This document shows, piece by piece, positions 52,004-59,391 of a DNA stretch of 64,000 bases. The stretch is from Bacteroidia bacterium (GTDB lineage: Bacteria; Bacteroidota; Bacteroidia; Chitinophagales; Chitinophagaceae), in assembly GCA_030429205.1 (NCBI GenBank), contig JAUICZ010000006.1:32646-96645 (forward strand), given 5' to 3'. How positions within the stretch are numbered: position 1 is the stretch's first letter; each line of letters opens with the position of its first letter. Under the pieces are notes generated by a model that was not told where the DNA came from, did not search any database, and worked only from the letters and a program-made list of their open reading frames with translations. A program made the translations under genes and the position numbers.

Positions 52004-52201
52004 ATGTTGATTATAGATTCAAAAGATTGCGAAAACATTGACAAGGCGCTGAAGAAGTACAAGAAGAAGTACGAAAAGTCACGCACACTCAATCAGTTAA
52101 GAGATCGTCAGGCTTTTACTAAGCCATCTGTAAGACGCCGCACTCAAACGTTAAAAGCTATATATAAACAGCAAATAGAATCTGGCAAAATTGTTAAATA
52201 G
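52004..52201 (+). CDS. rpsU: 30S ribosomal protein bS21
   Basis: This 65-residue protein is basic with IDKALKKYKKKYEK and RRRTQTLKAIYKQQIESGKI. bS21 sits near the anti-Shine-Dalgarno end of 16S rRNA; in Bacteroidota ribosomes bS21, bS18 and bS6 are known to sequester this element, which explains why most genes lack a Shine-Dalgarno. Its own strong site therefore predicts translational autoregulation. xerC/D follows after a hairpin and hpf after that, the conserved Bacteroidota order. Confidence 0.96.
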   Translation: MLIIDSKDCENIDKALKKYKKKYEKSRTLNQLRDRQAFTKPSVRRRTQTLKAIYKQQIESGKIVK

Positions 52202-52238
52202 GCACTGCTTTTTTAACAAATTTTAGCATCTAATACTA

Positions 52239-52269
52239 TTGTAACCGCTATTGTAAATTAGTATATTTA
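52239..52269 (+). promoter_or_regulatory. Candidate promoter of xerC/D overlapping the rpsU terminator
   Basis: TTG at 52239-52241, a 20-base spacer and TATATTTA at 52262-52269 (seven of eight bases of TAnnTTTG). The -7 box occupies the loop and descending arm of the hairpin at 52243-52280. Confidence 0.45.
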
Positions 52270-52285
52270 CGATAGCGGTTTTTCT
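52243..52285 (+). terminator. Terminator after rpsU, five bases before the xer start
   Basis: Sixteen-base arms (52243-52258 with 52265-52280, one G.U pair), loop TAGTAT, then TTTCT. The xer ATG follows at 52286. Confidence 0.75.
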
Positions 52286-53176
52286 ATGATAGCACAGTGT
52301 ATAACGGATTTTTTACAATATCTTAAGTTTGAGAAGAGGTATTCTCAACACACTCTTACAGCTTATCATAACGATCTTCTTCAGTTCCAAAACTTTATTG
52401 AAGAACAATTTGGAATTTCTACCCCAACGGAAGTAACACACTTCCATATCAGGACATTACTTGCCAACTTAAAAGATGAACAGAATACAGCAAGAACACT
52501 TAACAGAAAAATGTCTGCTTTAAGTTCATTCTATAAATACCTACTCAAAAACAGAGTTGTAAGCAAGAACCCTGTAACATTACTACATACTCAAAAGCTT
52601 CCCGAAAGGCTACCTACTTACTTAAAGGAGCAGGAAACAGAACATCTTCTGGAAGAGGTTGCTTTTGAAGAAGGGTTTAAAGGTTTCACAGACAGGTTAA
52701 TATGCAGCTTGCTTTATGAAACAGGCATGAGGCGTAGCGAACTTGTAAACCTAAAACAGAAGGATATAGAGTGGTCTTTACAGCAAATTAGAATACTGGG
52801 AAAAGGTAATAAAGAGCGCCTTGTTCCAATCAGTCCTTTTTTGCTTGATGAAATGAGAAGGTATTTGACAGAAAAGGATCAAATTGAACATGTAAATAGT
52901 GAATACTTTCTTGTGCTGAACAGCGGTAAGCAACTATACTCCGGTTATGTTTATAAAACCGTAAAGAAGTATCTTACACAATCAACATCACTATCCAAGA
53001 AAAGCCCCCATATACTCAGACACAGCTTTGCGACACATTTATTAAATAATGGCGCTAACATACAAGCCATTAAAGACCTTTTAGGGCACAGTAGCTTAGC
53101 TGCAACTCAAGTATATACACATAATAACATTGAACAACTTAAAGAAATACACAAGACCAGACACCCAAGAGGGTGA
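52286..53176 (+). CDS. Tyrosine recombinase XerC/XerD
   Basis: This 296-residue site-specific recombinase acts at chromosome dimer resolution (dif) sites. The N-terminal SAM-like domain holds RYSQHTLTAYHNDL. The catalytic set is Arg149 (TGMRRSEL), Lys173 (GKGNKER), His242-x-x-Arg245 (HILRHSFATH), His268 (LLGHSS) and nucleophile Tyr277 (TQVYTH). The length, and the position between rpsU and hpf, fit the housekeeping recombinase and not a phage integrase; XerC and XerD cannot be told apart here. Confidence 0.95.
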   Translation: MIAQCITDFLQYLKFEKRYSQHTLTAYHNDLLQFQNFIEEQFGISTPTEVTHFHIRTLLANLKDEQNTARTLNRKMSALSSFYKYLLKNRVVSKNPVTLLHTQKLPERLPTYLKEQETEHLLEEVAFEEGFKGFTDRLICSLLYETGMRRSELVNLKQKDIEWSLQQIRILGKGNKERLVPISPFLLDEMRRYLTEKDQIEHVNSEYFLVLNSGKQLYSGYVYKTVKKYLTQSTSLSKKSPHILRHSFATHLLNNGANIQAIKDLLGHSSLAATQVYTHNNIEQLKEIHKTRHPRG

Positions 53177-53210
53177 ATGGTTTATTGTTAACAGATAAAA
53201 CATATATATT

Positions 53211-53510
53211 ATGAACGTACAAATCCAGACAGTGCATTTTGATGCAGACAGTAAACTACTGGAACATGTGAATAAGAAATTAGAGAAGCTTAACACATTT
53301 CATGACAACATAATAGGAGTTGAAGTATACCTGAAACTAGATAACATAGTACACAACATAAAAGATAAAATAGCTGAAATTAAGGTTTACGTACCTAAAC
53401 ACTCTTTTTTTGTAAAGCATCAATCAAAAGGTTTTGAAGAATCTTTTGACAGCGCCTTTAACTCTATGGTAAACCGCATTAAGCGTCAAAAAGAGAAAAT
53501 GATGGCATAA
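53211..53510 (+). CDS. hpf: Short-form ribosome hibernation promoting factor
   Basis: This protein has 99 residues. The family binds the decoding region of the 30S subunit and holds ribosomes inactive in stationary phase. MNVQIQTVHFDADSKLLEHV and KIAEIKVYVPKHSFFVKHQSKGFEESFDSA are typical, and the long C-terminal dimerisation domain is absent. It follows xer by 34 bases. In many Bacteroidota tRNA genes and tuf come next; here a terminator and a lipoprotein gene do. Confidence 0.92.
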   Translation: MNVQIQTVHFDADSKLLEHVNKKLEKLNTFHDNIIGVEVYLKLDNIVHNIKDKIAEIKVYVPKHSFFVKHQSKGFEESFDSAFNSMVNRIKRQKEKMMA

Positions 53511-53539
53511 CGCGTCAATAATCATAAAATGATATGACA

Positions 53540-53577
53540 ATCCGGCTTTTTATACTAAAAAAAGCCGGATTAATTTT
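53540..53577 (+). terminator. Terminator after hpf
   Basis: A perfect 12-pair stem (53540-53551 with 53559-53570) and loop ATACTAA, followed by TAATTTTA. Confidence 0.75.
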
Positions 53578-53586
53578 ATAATCGTC

Positions 53587-53617
53587 TTGCAATAAAACGT
53601 GAAAACCAGTATTTTGC
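53587..53617 (+). promoter_or_regulatory. Promoter of the PQQ-propeller lipoprotein gene
   Basis: TTG at 53587-53589, a 20-base spacer and TATTTTGC at 53610-53617, one base short of TAnnTTTG. Confidence 0.4.
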
Positions 53618-53642
53618 ATTACTTAAAACTAATATTAAAACA

Positions 53643-54815
53643 ATGCTGCAACGTAGGATGAGAAATATATTATTATTTTCTATTGTGGTAATTTTTGCTG
53701 CTTCTTGTCAGCAATACGAGTATAGTGCAGATGAGCCCTTAGAGCCCACAAAAAAGTCTGGAGTATATATTTCAGGAAATAACAACTTTTTATATGGCTT
53801 AGATCCTGAAACCGGCATAAAAATGTGGGAACAGTATCTTGGTTTCGATATTAAACATGAACCTCTTGTTTTAGATGGTTTGCTATTCTTAAGCTCTCCT
53901 GCTGGTGTATTGAAAATAGATGGCAGTAGTGGTAAAATTATCGATACGACATTCGACCTTGACTTTAGCATAGATACTTTCAAGCACTATGTTACAGGTC
54001 CTTTATCTGGTAGCGGAGAAAACATATATGCAGCAACGGCAGATGGCTATTTTACATCTTTCAACTATAAAACAAGAGCTGTAGCATGGCAAACTCAACT
54101 GGCAGGCCCATCTACTTCAGCATCTTTCTTTGGTAATTTAGTGATCTATGGTGCTAACAGCACTGTATATGCTATCAATGCAGAAGATGGTAATCAAGTT
54201 GCATGGACATACACGGCCAGTACAGATATTACAAACCCTGTTATAGCTCCACCGTACGTTTACGTTACAGATATTGCCGGAGAGCTAACTGCACTGGAGA
54301 TAGAAACAGGACAAGTTGTTTGGAAGCATAGTACGAATACTACATTATCAACATCACCAATATCATTCGGAAAGTTCATCATATACGGTGCTGATGATAA
54401 TAAATTACACTGTGTAGATCCGGACTTGATCCCTACCCCTCCTAACGTAAGCAGGCAAGCTTGGACATTCATGACAAATGAGCGTGTAAAAGGATCTGCG
54501 TATGGTTATGACAACACAGTTTATTTTGGTGGTGTAGACCATTATTTTTATGCAATCAATACTTTAACCGGCTCTGGTGGTAGTTTAAAATGGCGCTACC
54601 GTACAGGAGGTTTAATCAAATCATCTCCTGTTGCTCATAATGGTATGATTTATGTTGCTAGTTACGACAAGCATATATATGCTTTTGATACAACAGGTGC
54701 TATGAAGTGGAAATTCAATGTAAACGGCTTAATAGACCGATCGCCTGTAGTATACGATGTTAACACAAATAGGGCATACTACCCCGCAATAAGCGGTATG
54801 TCTACCCCTCAATAG
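53643..54815 (+). CDS. PQQ-like beta-propeller lipoprotein (BamB-like)
   Basis: This protein has 390 residues with lipobox FAASC (Cys22). The rest is an eight-bladed propeller of PQQ/YncE type with repeats such as LYGLDPETGIKMWEQYL, SFNYKTRAVAWQTQL, LTALEIETGQVVWKH and AFDTTGAMKWKFN. The family includes BamB and quinoprotein dehydrogenases; the catalytic residues of dehydrogenases are not seen, so a scaffold role is more likely. It ends before a bidirectional terminator. Confidence 0.83.
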   Translation: MLQRRMRNILLFSIVVIFAASCQQYEYSADEPLEPTKKSGVYISGNNNFLYGLDPETGIKMWEQYLGFDIKHEPLVLDGLLFLSSPAGVLKIDGSSGKIIDTTFDLDFSIDTFKHYVTGPLSGSGENIYAATADGYFTSFNYKTRAVAWQTQLAGPSTSASFFGNLVIYGANSTVYAINAEDGNQVAWTYTASTDITNPVIAPPYVYVTDIAGELTALEIETGQVVWKHSTNTTLSTSPISFGKFIIYGADDNKLHCVDPDLIPTPPNVSRQAWTFMTNERVKGSAYGYDNTVYFGGVDHYFYAINTLTGSGGSLKWRYRTGGLIKSSPVAHNGMIYVASYDKHIYAFDTTGAMKWKFNVNGLIDRSPVVYDVNTNRAYYPAISGMSTPQ

Positions 54816-54837
54816 AATATTTTTAAAACTTACATAT

Positions 54838-54873
54838 AAAAGAAGGCGCTGAACATTCAGCGCCTTCTTTTTG
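54838..54873. terminator. Bidirectional terminator between the propeller and ferritin genes
   Basis: Twelve-pair stem AGAAGGCGCTGA with TCAGCGCCTTCT (54841-54868) flanked by AAAA and TTTTT. Confidence 0.9.
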
Positions 54874-54887
54874 TTTATTAAGCTCAT

Positions 54888-55400
54888 TTATTCTCCTTTG
54901 GATGTAGCATTTCTATGAACCATGATATCTCTATCAAATAAATATATTCCACTCTTATCATCTCCAACAAGCTCTAATTTGTCATTTAATGTTCTTGCGA
55001 GGTTTTCTTCCTCTATCTGTTCAGACACATACCATTGCAAAAAATTATGTGTCGCAAAATCCATTTCTTCCAAGCTTAAACCCACCAATGCATTAATACT
55101 TTCAGAAACTTGTACCTCATGCTTAAGAAACTCTTCAAAAACCCTTTGGAGTGACTGAAATGTTATTATCGGCTGTTCTAGTGGCGGAACTACTGCAAAA
55201 CCGCCCCTTTCATTAATATATCTTATTAATTTCAACATATGCATCCGCTCCTCATCAGATTGCTGATAAAAGAACTCTGTAACACCATCCAACCCAGCCT
55301 GTATTTCCGCCCAAGATGCCATTGCTAAATACGCTTGTGACGATGCTGCCTCCATTGCAACTTGTTTATTAAGTGCTTCTTGTATTGTTTTAGATAACAT
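54888..55400 (-). CDS. ftnA: Ferritin
   Basis: This 170-residue iron-storage protein forms 24-subunit cages and oxidises Fe2+. The ferroxidase residues are Glu17 (VAMEAASSQAYLAM, with Tyr24), Glu51 and His54 in EERMHM, and further glutamates in SEQIEEEN. It is the non-haem ferritin type, lacking the conserved haem-binding methionine. It stands alone between two terminators. sod elsewhere in the window serves a related oxidative-stress role, but no shared control is seen. Confidence 0.93.
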   Translation of the reverse strand: MLSKTIQEALNKQVAMEAASSQAYLAMASWAEIQAGLDGVTEFFYQQSDEERMHMLKLIRYINERGGFAVVPPLEQPIITFQSLQRVFEEFLKHEVQVSESINALVGLSLEEMDFATHNFLQWYVSEQIEEENLARTLNDKLELVGDDKSGIYLFDRDIMVHRNATSKGE

Positions 55401-55458
55401 GTTTATACGTTTTACGCTTATTATAAAAATACAATAAACCTATAAGTACCTACAAAAA

Positions 55459-55482
55459 AAAGACACTGTTTTCAGTGTCTTT
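55459..55482. terminator. Terminator after the TlpA-like gene
   Basis: Ten-pair stem AAAGACACTG with CAGTGTCTTT and a four-T loop. On the minus strand it is followed by a run of T. Confidence 0.85.
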
Positions 55483-55502
55483 CCTTTCATTGTAAATATA
55501 AA

Positions 55503-55994
55503 TTATTTGCTTAACTCTTTTATTTTTTCAAAAAGCTCATGTTCACTACCCTCTTCATACCCCTGATGAGAATATGCTACATTACCTTTTTTGTCTACTA
55601 TTAAGGTAAATGGTACCGTTCTAAAGTTTAGAGAACGCATTAAATCTTGATTGGTATCAATATAGTATGGAAAATCCCAACCTTGAGACTTTGCATAACT
55701 ACGTACTAAGCCTTCTGCACGCGGCTCATCCATAGAAACTGTCATATAATTGAAATCGGCCTCTTTGTGCCAGCTGTCAAGGCTTTTTTTAACATTTTTT
55801 ATCTCTTTTTTACACGGCACACACCATGTAGCCCAAAAGTTCACCAATGTTACTTTACCTTCTTCAAAAACAGTATTAAATGCTACTTTCTTATTCGTCT
55901 TTACATCTTTTACTGTAGTATTTGGAATTCCGCCCTGTGCGTATAGTGCTGTACTGATCAGCACTGACGCTGCAATTGCTAATAATCTTTTCAT
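55503..55994 (-). CDS. TlpA/ResA-type thioredoxin-like protein
   Basis: This periplasmic protein has 163 residues with a signal peptide (MKRLLAIAASVLISTALYAQ). NFWATWCVPCKKEI carries the CVPC active site (Cys58, Cys61), and VPFTLIVDKKG has the cis-proline region. Family members reduce disulfides, for instance in c-type cytochrome maturation. It is divergent from the DUF6029 barrel, a pairing that recurs in Bacteroidota. Confidence 0.9.
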   Translation of the reverse strand: MKRLLAIAASVLISTALYAQGGIPNTTVKDVKTNKKVAFNTVFEEGKVTLVNFWATWCVPCKKEIKNVKKSLDSWHKEADFNYMTVSMDEPRAEGLVRSYAKSQGWDFPYYIDTNQDLMRSLNFRTVPFTLIVDKKGNVAYSHQGYEEGSEHELFEKIKELSK

Positions 55995-56032
55995 CTAGTT
56001 GACATGTTTTTGTAAAGAAATAATCGAAAACC

Positions 56033-56063
56033 TTGCCAAAGTTTGGCAAAGGCTCTAAATTCG
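56033..56063 (+). promoter_or_regulatory. Palindrome within the DUF6029 promoter
   Basis: TTGCCAAA G TTTGGCAA (56033-56049) is a perfect 8-1-8 inverted repeat. Its first TTG lies exactly 20 bases before TAAATTCG (56056-56063), a seven-of-eight match to TAnnTTTG, so a bound protein would block the promoter. Confidence 0.45.
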
Positions 56064-56083
56064 GGAAATTTTATAATATTCCA

Positions 56084-57679
56084 ATGGTAGTAATAAAAAG
56101 ATTTTTAACAGCTTTAACATTCTTTGTTGCTGTAGCATCTACAGAGGTTTTTGCACAAGGCGGGCACTTGTCAGGAGACTTAATGATGAATGTAAACTTC
56201 TTCAACAGAGATACAGCTATCCATGCATCAGACAACCCATTGTATGATAACGTGCTTAGCGGTGGAGAGAGTTGGCTGGCATTACGCTACTATTACAAAG
56301 GTTTTACAGCAAATGTTCGTGTTGATGCATTCCACAACTCGAACAGATACAACCCAACACAAACGCTTAATGGTTACGGCCTTGGTGCGTGGAGCCTTTC
56401 TAAAGACTTAGACAAACTAAGTATTACTGCTGGATATATATACGATCAAATAGGTAGTGGTATTTTATTTAGAGCATATGAAGACAGAGGTCTTCTTATT
56501 GATAATGCATTGGTGGGGTTAAGACTAAAATATGACCTTACAGATAATATCACAGTAAAGGGCTTCACTGGTCAATCAAAGTTTTTATTTGAACAATATC
56601 AACCGATTATCAAAGCGGCTAGTGTAGATGGTAATTTTTCGTTGGGCGAAAATGTGTTTATGACACCAGGTGTAGGGGCATTAAACAGAACTTTTGACGC
56701 AGAGAACATGTCTCAAATAGTATCTACAATTAATAGCCAGGATATTACAACACGCTTTGTCCCTAAATACAATATGTATGCATTTACGGTATACAATAAC
56801 TTGACTTTCGGCGATTTTAACTGGTTTATAGAAGGCTCATACAAAACCAGTGATGCGATTGTACTTGATGGTATTTTACAAGAAAAGCCTGGTAATGTAT
56901 TATTTACAACATTGGGTTGGGCCAGAAAGGGTATTGCAGTAAACTTTACAGGTAAGCGTACTGAGAATTTCGAGATGCGCACCTCTCCTAACGAGGTATT
57001 AATACGCGGTTTGATGAACTGGCAGCCAATTGTTGCACGCTTACGCCCACAACGCTTAATTGCACGTTACTCACCACAATCACTAAATATATCAGAAGTA
57101 GCCGGAGGTGCTGATGTATTGATATCTCCTAATGATGACATAAGCATTATACTTAACTACACTCACATCGACACCAGACAGGAAGAAAAACTTTACCGAG
57201 AAGCATACTTTGAAGGTGAATATCGTGGTTGGGATAATGCCATACTACAAATAGGCTTCCAATACATGGAATATAACCAAGAGCTATACCAAGTAAAGCC
57301 TCTAGTACCTTTATTAGTAGCAATGACTCCTTTTGCTGAGTTCACTTATAGATTTAATAAGAAAACTTCTATACGCACAGAGTGGGAGTATATGCATACA
57401 GAACAAGACTATGGTTCATGGATCTTTGGGTTAATAGAACTTAACTTAGCTCCGAAGTGGTCTTTTTCGTTGTCTGACATGTATAATTTCGACCCCGGAC
57501 CAAGTGCAACTACAGGTGCACAGCACTACTACAGTGCTTTCGTTGCACACACTACAGGCCCTCACCGCTTTACTGCTGCGTATGTTAAGCAGGTTGAAGG
57601 TATTAACTGTACAGGAGGTGTATGTCGTTACGAACCTGCATTCAGCGGATTTAGACTTGGGATAACATCTAGCTTCTAA
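56084..57679 (+). CDS. DUF6029-family outer-membrane barrel
   Basis: The ATG at 56084 gives 531 residues with a signal peptide (MVVIKRFLTALTFF to VFAQ); an upstream TTG at 56033 lies in the operator. DUF6029 features are ITAGYIYDQIGSGILFRAYEDRGLLIDNALVG and the many barrel strands up to the final FRLGITSSF. It is predicted to be an outer-membrane barrel with a wide diameter; transport substrate unknown. It is divergent from the TlpA-like gene and followed by a terminator and nadB. Confidence 0.82.
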   Translation: MVVIKRFLTALTFFVAVASTEVFAQGGHLSGDLMMNVNFFNRDTAIHASDNPLYDNVLSGGESWLALRYYYKGFTANVRVDAFHNSNRYNPTQTLNGYGLGAWSLSKDLDKLSITAGYIYDQIGSGILFRAYEDRGLLIDNALVGLRLKYDLTDNITVKGFTGQSKFLFEQYQPIIKAASVDGNFSLGENVFMTPGVGALNRTFDAENMSQIVSTINSQDITTRFVPKYNMYAFTVYNNLTFGDFNWFIEGSYKTSDAIVLDGILQEKPGNVLFTTLGWARKGIAVNFTGKRTENFEMRTSPNEVLIRGLMNWQPIVARLRPQRLIARYSPQSLNISEVAGGADVLISPNDDISIILNYTHIDTRQEEKLYREAYFEGEYRGWDNAILQIGFQYMEYNQELYQVKPLVPLLVAMTPFAEFTYRFNKKTSIRTEWEYMHTEQDYGSWIFGLIELNLAPKWSFSLSDMYNFDPGPSATTGAQHYYSAFVAHTTGPHRFTAAYVKQVEGINCTGGVCRYEPAFSGFRLGITSSF

Positions 57680-57701
57680 TCAACAGATTTATATTAATTT
57701 C

Positions 57702-57729
57702 AAGGCGGCTGTAATCAGTCGCCTTTTTA
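57702..57729 (+). terminator. Terminator 14 bases before nadB
   Basis: Ten-pair stem (57702-57711 with 57716-57725, one G.U), loop TAAT, then TTTAA. nadB starts at 57740. Confidence 0.8.
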
Positions 57730-57739
57730 ATTTCTTACT

Positions 57740-59338
57740 ATGTTGCAAACAGATTTCTTAGTAATAGGTAGTGGTATAGCAGGGTTAACTTTTGCGGTAA
57801 AGGCTGCTAAAAAATTTCCTGATAAATCTATTACAATTCTTACAAAAGTTAATACTGATGAAACCAATACAAAATATGCACAAGGCGGCATTGCCGTTGT
57901 AAATGATAACAATAGTGACAGCTTCGATCAGCATATTCAAGACACCTTAATATCCGGAGACGGTCTATGTAATAAAGATGTTGTTTCGTTTGTAATACAA
58001 GAAGGGCCAGCACGTGTTGATGAAATTATTTCTTGGGGAACTAAGTTTGATAAAGGTGATGATGGTAACTATAAAAGAGGTAAAGAGGGAGGCCACTCAG
58101 CAAATAGAATATTGCATCACAAGGATATTACGGGTTGGGAAATAGAACGAGCATTAATTGAAGAAGCTAAGAAATACCCCAACATAAAAATAAATAGTCA
58201 TTGGTTTGTAGTTGATATAATTACTCAACACCACTTAGGGCAACTCGTAACTAAATCTACTCAAGGCGTTGAGTGTTATGGCGTGTATGCTCTAAATCTG
58301 GAAACTAATAAAATAGAAAAGCTACTCGCCAATGTCACACTAATGGCTACAGGAGGAACAGGCCAAGCATACAGGGCTACCACAAATCCCAAAATAGCGA
58401 CGGGTGATGGGATTGCAATGGTATATCGAGCCAAAGGCAGAGTTGAAAACATGGAGTTCATCCAGTTTCACCCAACAGCACTGCATGAAAACGGAGTAAG
58501 CCCATCTTTCTTAATAACTGAAGCCGTAAGAGGTGATGGAGGAATTCTTCGCAATAAGCATGGCGAAGCTTTCATGAAAAACTATGATGAACGTGCAGAT
58601 CTAGCTCCTCGTGATGTTGTAGCCCGTGCTATTGATAACGAAATGAAGATCAATGGTACAGAACATGTTTATCTGGATTGCAGACATATGGATAAAGACA
58701 AGTTCTTAGACCATTTTCCAAACATAAATGCAAAGTGTAAAGATATTGGTATAGATGTGTTTAATACCATGATCCCTGTTGCACCTGCTGCTCATTACTG
58801 CTGCGGGGGAATAAAATCAAACGAACACGGTCAAACTTCTATCAAGTACTTATATACTTGTGGAGAATGTGCAAGCACCGGGCTTCACGGAGCAAACAGG
58901 TTAGCATCAAACTCTCTGCTAGAAGCTATCGTTTTTGCCCATAGGTGTATTGAGGATGCTGCAACCCATGTCGATAAAAATGAGATCCCGAAGAACATTC
59001 CTAACTGGAACGCCAAAGGCACCAGTACTCCCAAAGAGAAAATACTTATCACTCAAAGCCTTAAAGAAATACAACAGGTAATGAGTGACTATGTAGGCAT
59101 TGTAAGAAATGATGTTCGCTTAAAACGAGCACTCAATCGGTTAGATCTACTACATGAAGAAACTGAAGAACTATATAAAACCAGCTCTATATCTCCTCAA
59201 TTATGTGAGTTAAGAAACCTTATTACTATCAGCTATCTTATTGTGAAGAGTGCTCAATTCAGAAAAGAAAGCAGAGGTTTACATTACAATATAGACTATC
59301 CCGATAAGAGCAATTTAATTCAAAACATTATACTCTAA
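57740..59338 (+). CDS. nadB: L-aspartate oxidase
   Basis: NadB oxidises L-aspartate to iminoaspartate, the first step of de novo NAD synthesis, in the cytoplasm. It has 532 residues with the FAD loop VIGSGIAGLTFA, KYAQGGIAVV, HSANRILHHKD, MEFIQFHPTAL and SNSLLEAIVFAHR. The family is related to succinate dehydrogenase flavoproteins, but the length and lack of an SdhB neighbour fit NadB. nadA and nadC are not in the window. Confidence 0.95.
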   Translation: MLQTDFLVIGSGIAGLTFAVKAAKKFPDKSITILTKVNTDETNTKYAQGGIAVVNDNNSDSFDQHIQDTLISGDGLCNKDVVSFVIQEGPARVDEIISWGTKFDKGDDGNYKRGKEGGHSANRILHHKDITGWEIERALIEEAKKYPNIKINSHWFVVDIITQHHLGQLVTKSTQGVECYGVYALNLETNKIEKLLANVTLMATGGTGQAYRATTNPKIATGDGIAMVYRAKGRVENMEFIQFHPTALHENGVSPSFLITEAVRGDGGILRNKHGEAFMKNYDERADLAPRDVVARAIDNEMKINGTEHVYLDCRHMDKDKFLDHFPNINAKCKDIGIDVFNTMIPVAPAAHYCCGGIKSNEHGQTSIKYLYTCGECASTGLHGANRLASNSLLEAIVFAHRCIEDAATHVDKNEIPKNIPNWNAKGTSTPKEKILITQSLKEIQQVMSDYVGIVRNDVRLKRALNRLDLLHEETEELYKTSSISPQLCELRNLITISYLIVKSAQFRKESRGLHYNIDYPDKSNLIQNIIL

Positions 59339-59340
59339 AA

Positions 59341-59374
59341 AAATGGGGTCGTGCTGAAAAACACGACCCCATTT
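59341..59374. terminator. Bidirectional terminator between nadB and the beta-helix gene
   Basis: A 13-pair perfect stem (59341-59353 with 59362-59374) and an eight-base loop, flanked by A and T runs. Confidence 0.9.
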
Positions 59375-59391
59375 CATTATCTAAGCTTATT

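Noticed and set aside
52286..53176. Integrase of a mobile element
   Set aside because: The position between rpsU and hpf and the size fit the housekeeping Xer recombinase; no attachment sites or cargo were seen.
53510..53643. tRNA genes after hpf
   Set aside because: Only a terminator hairpin and a promoter are present; no T-loop or acceptor stem was found.
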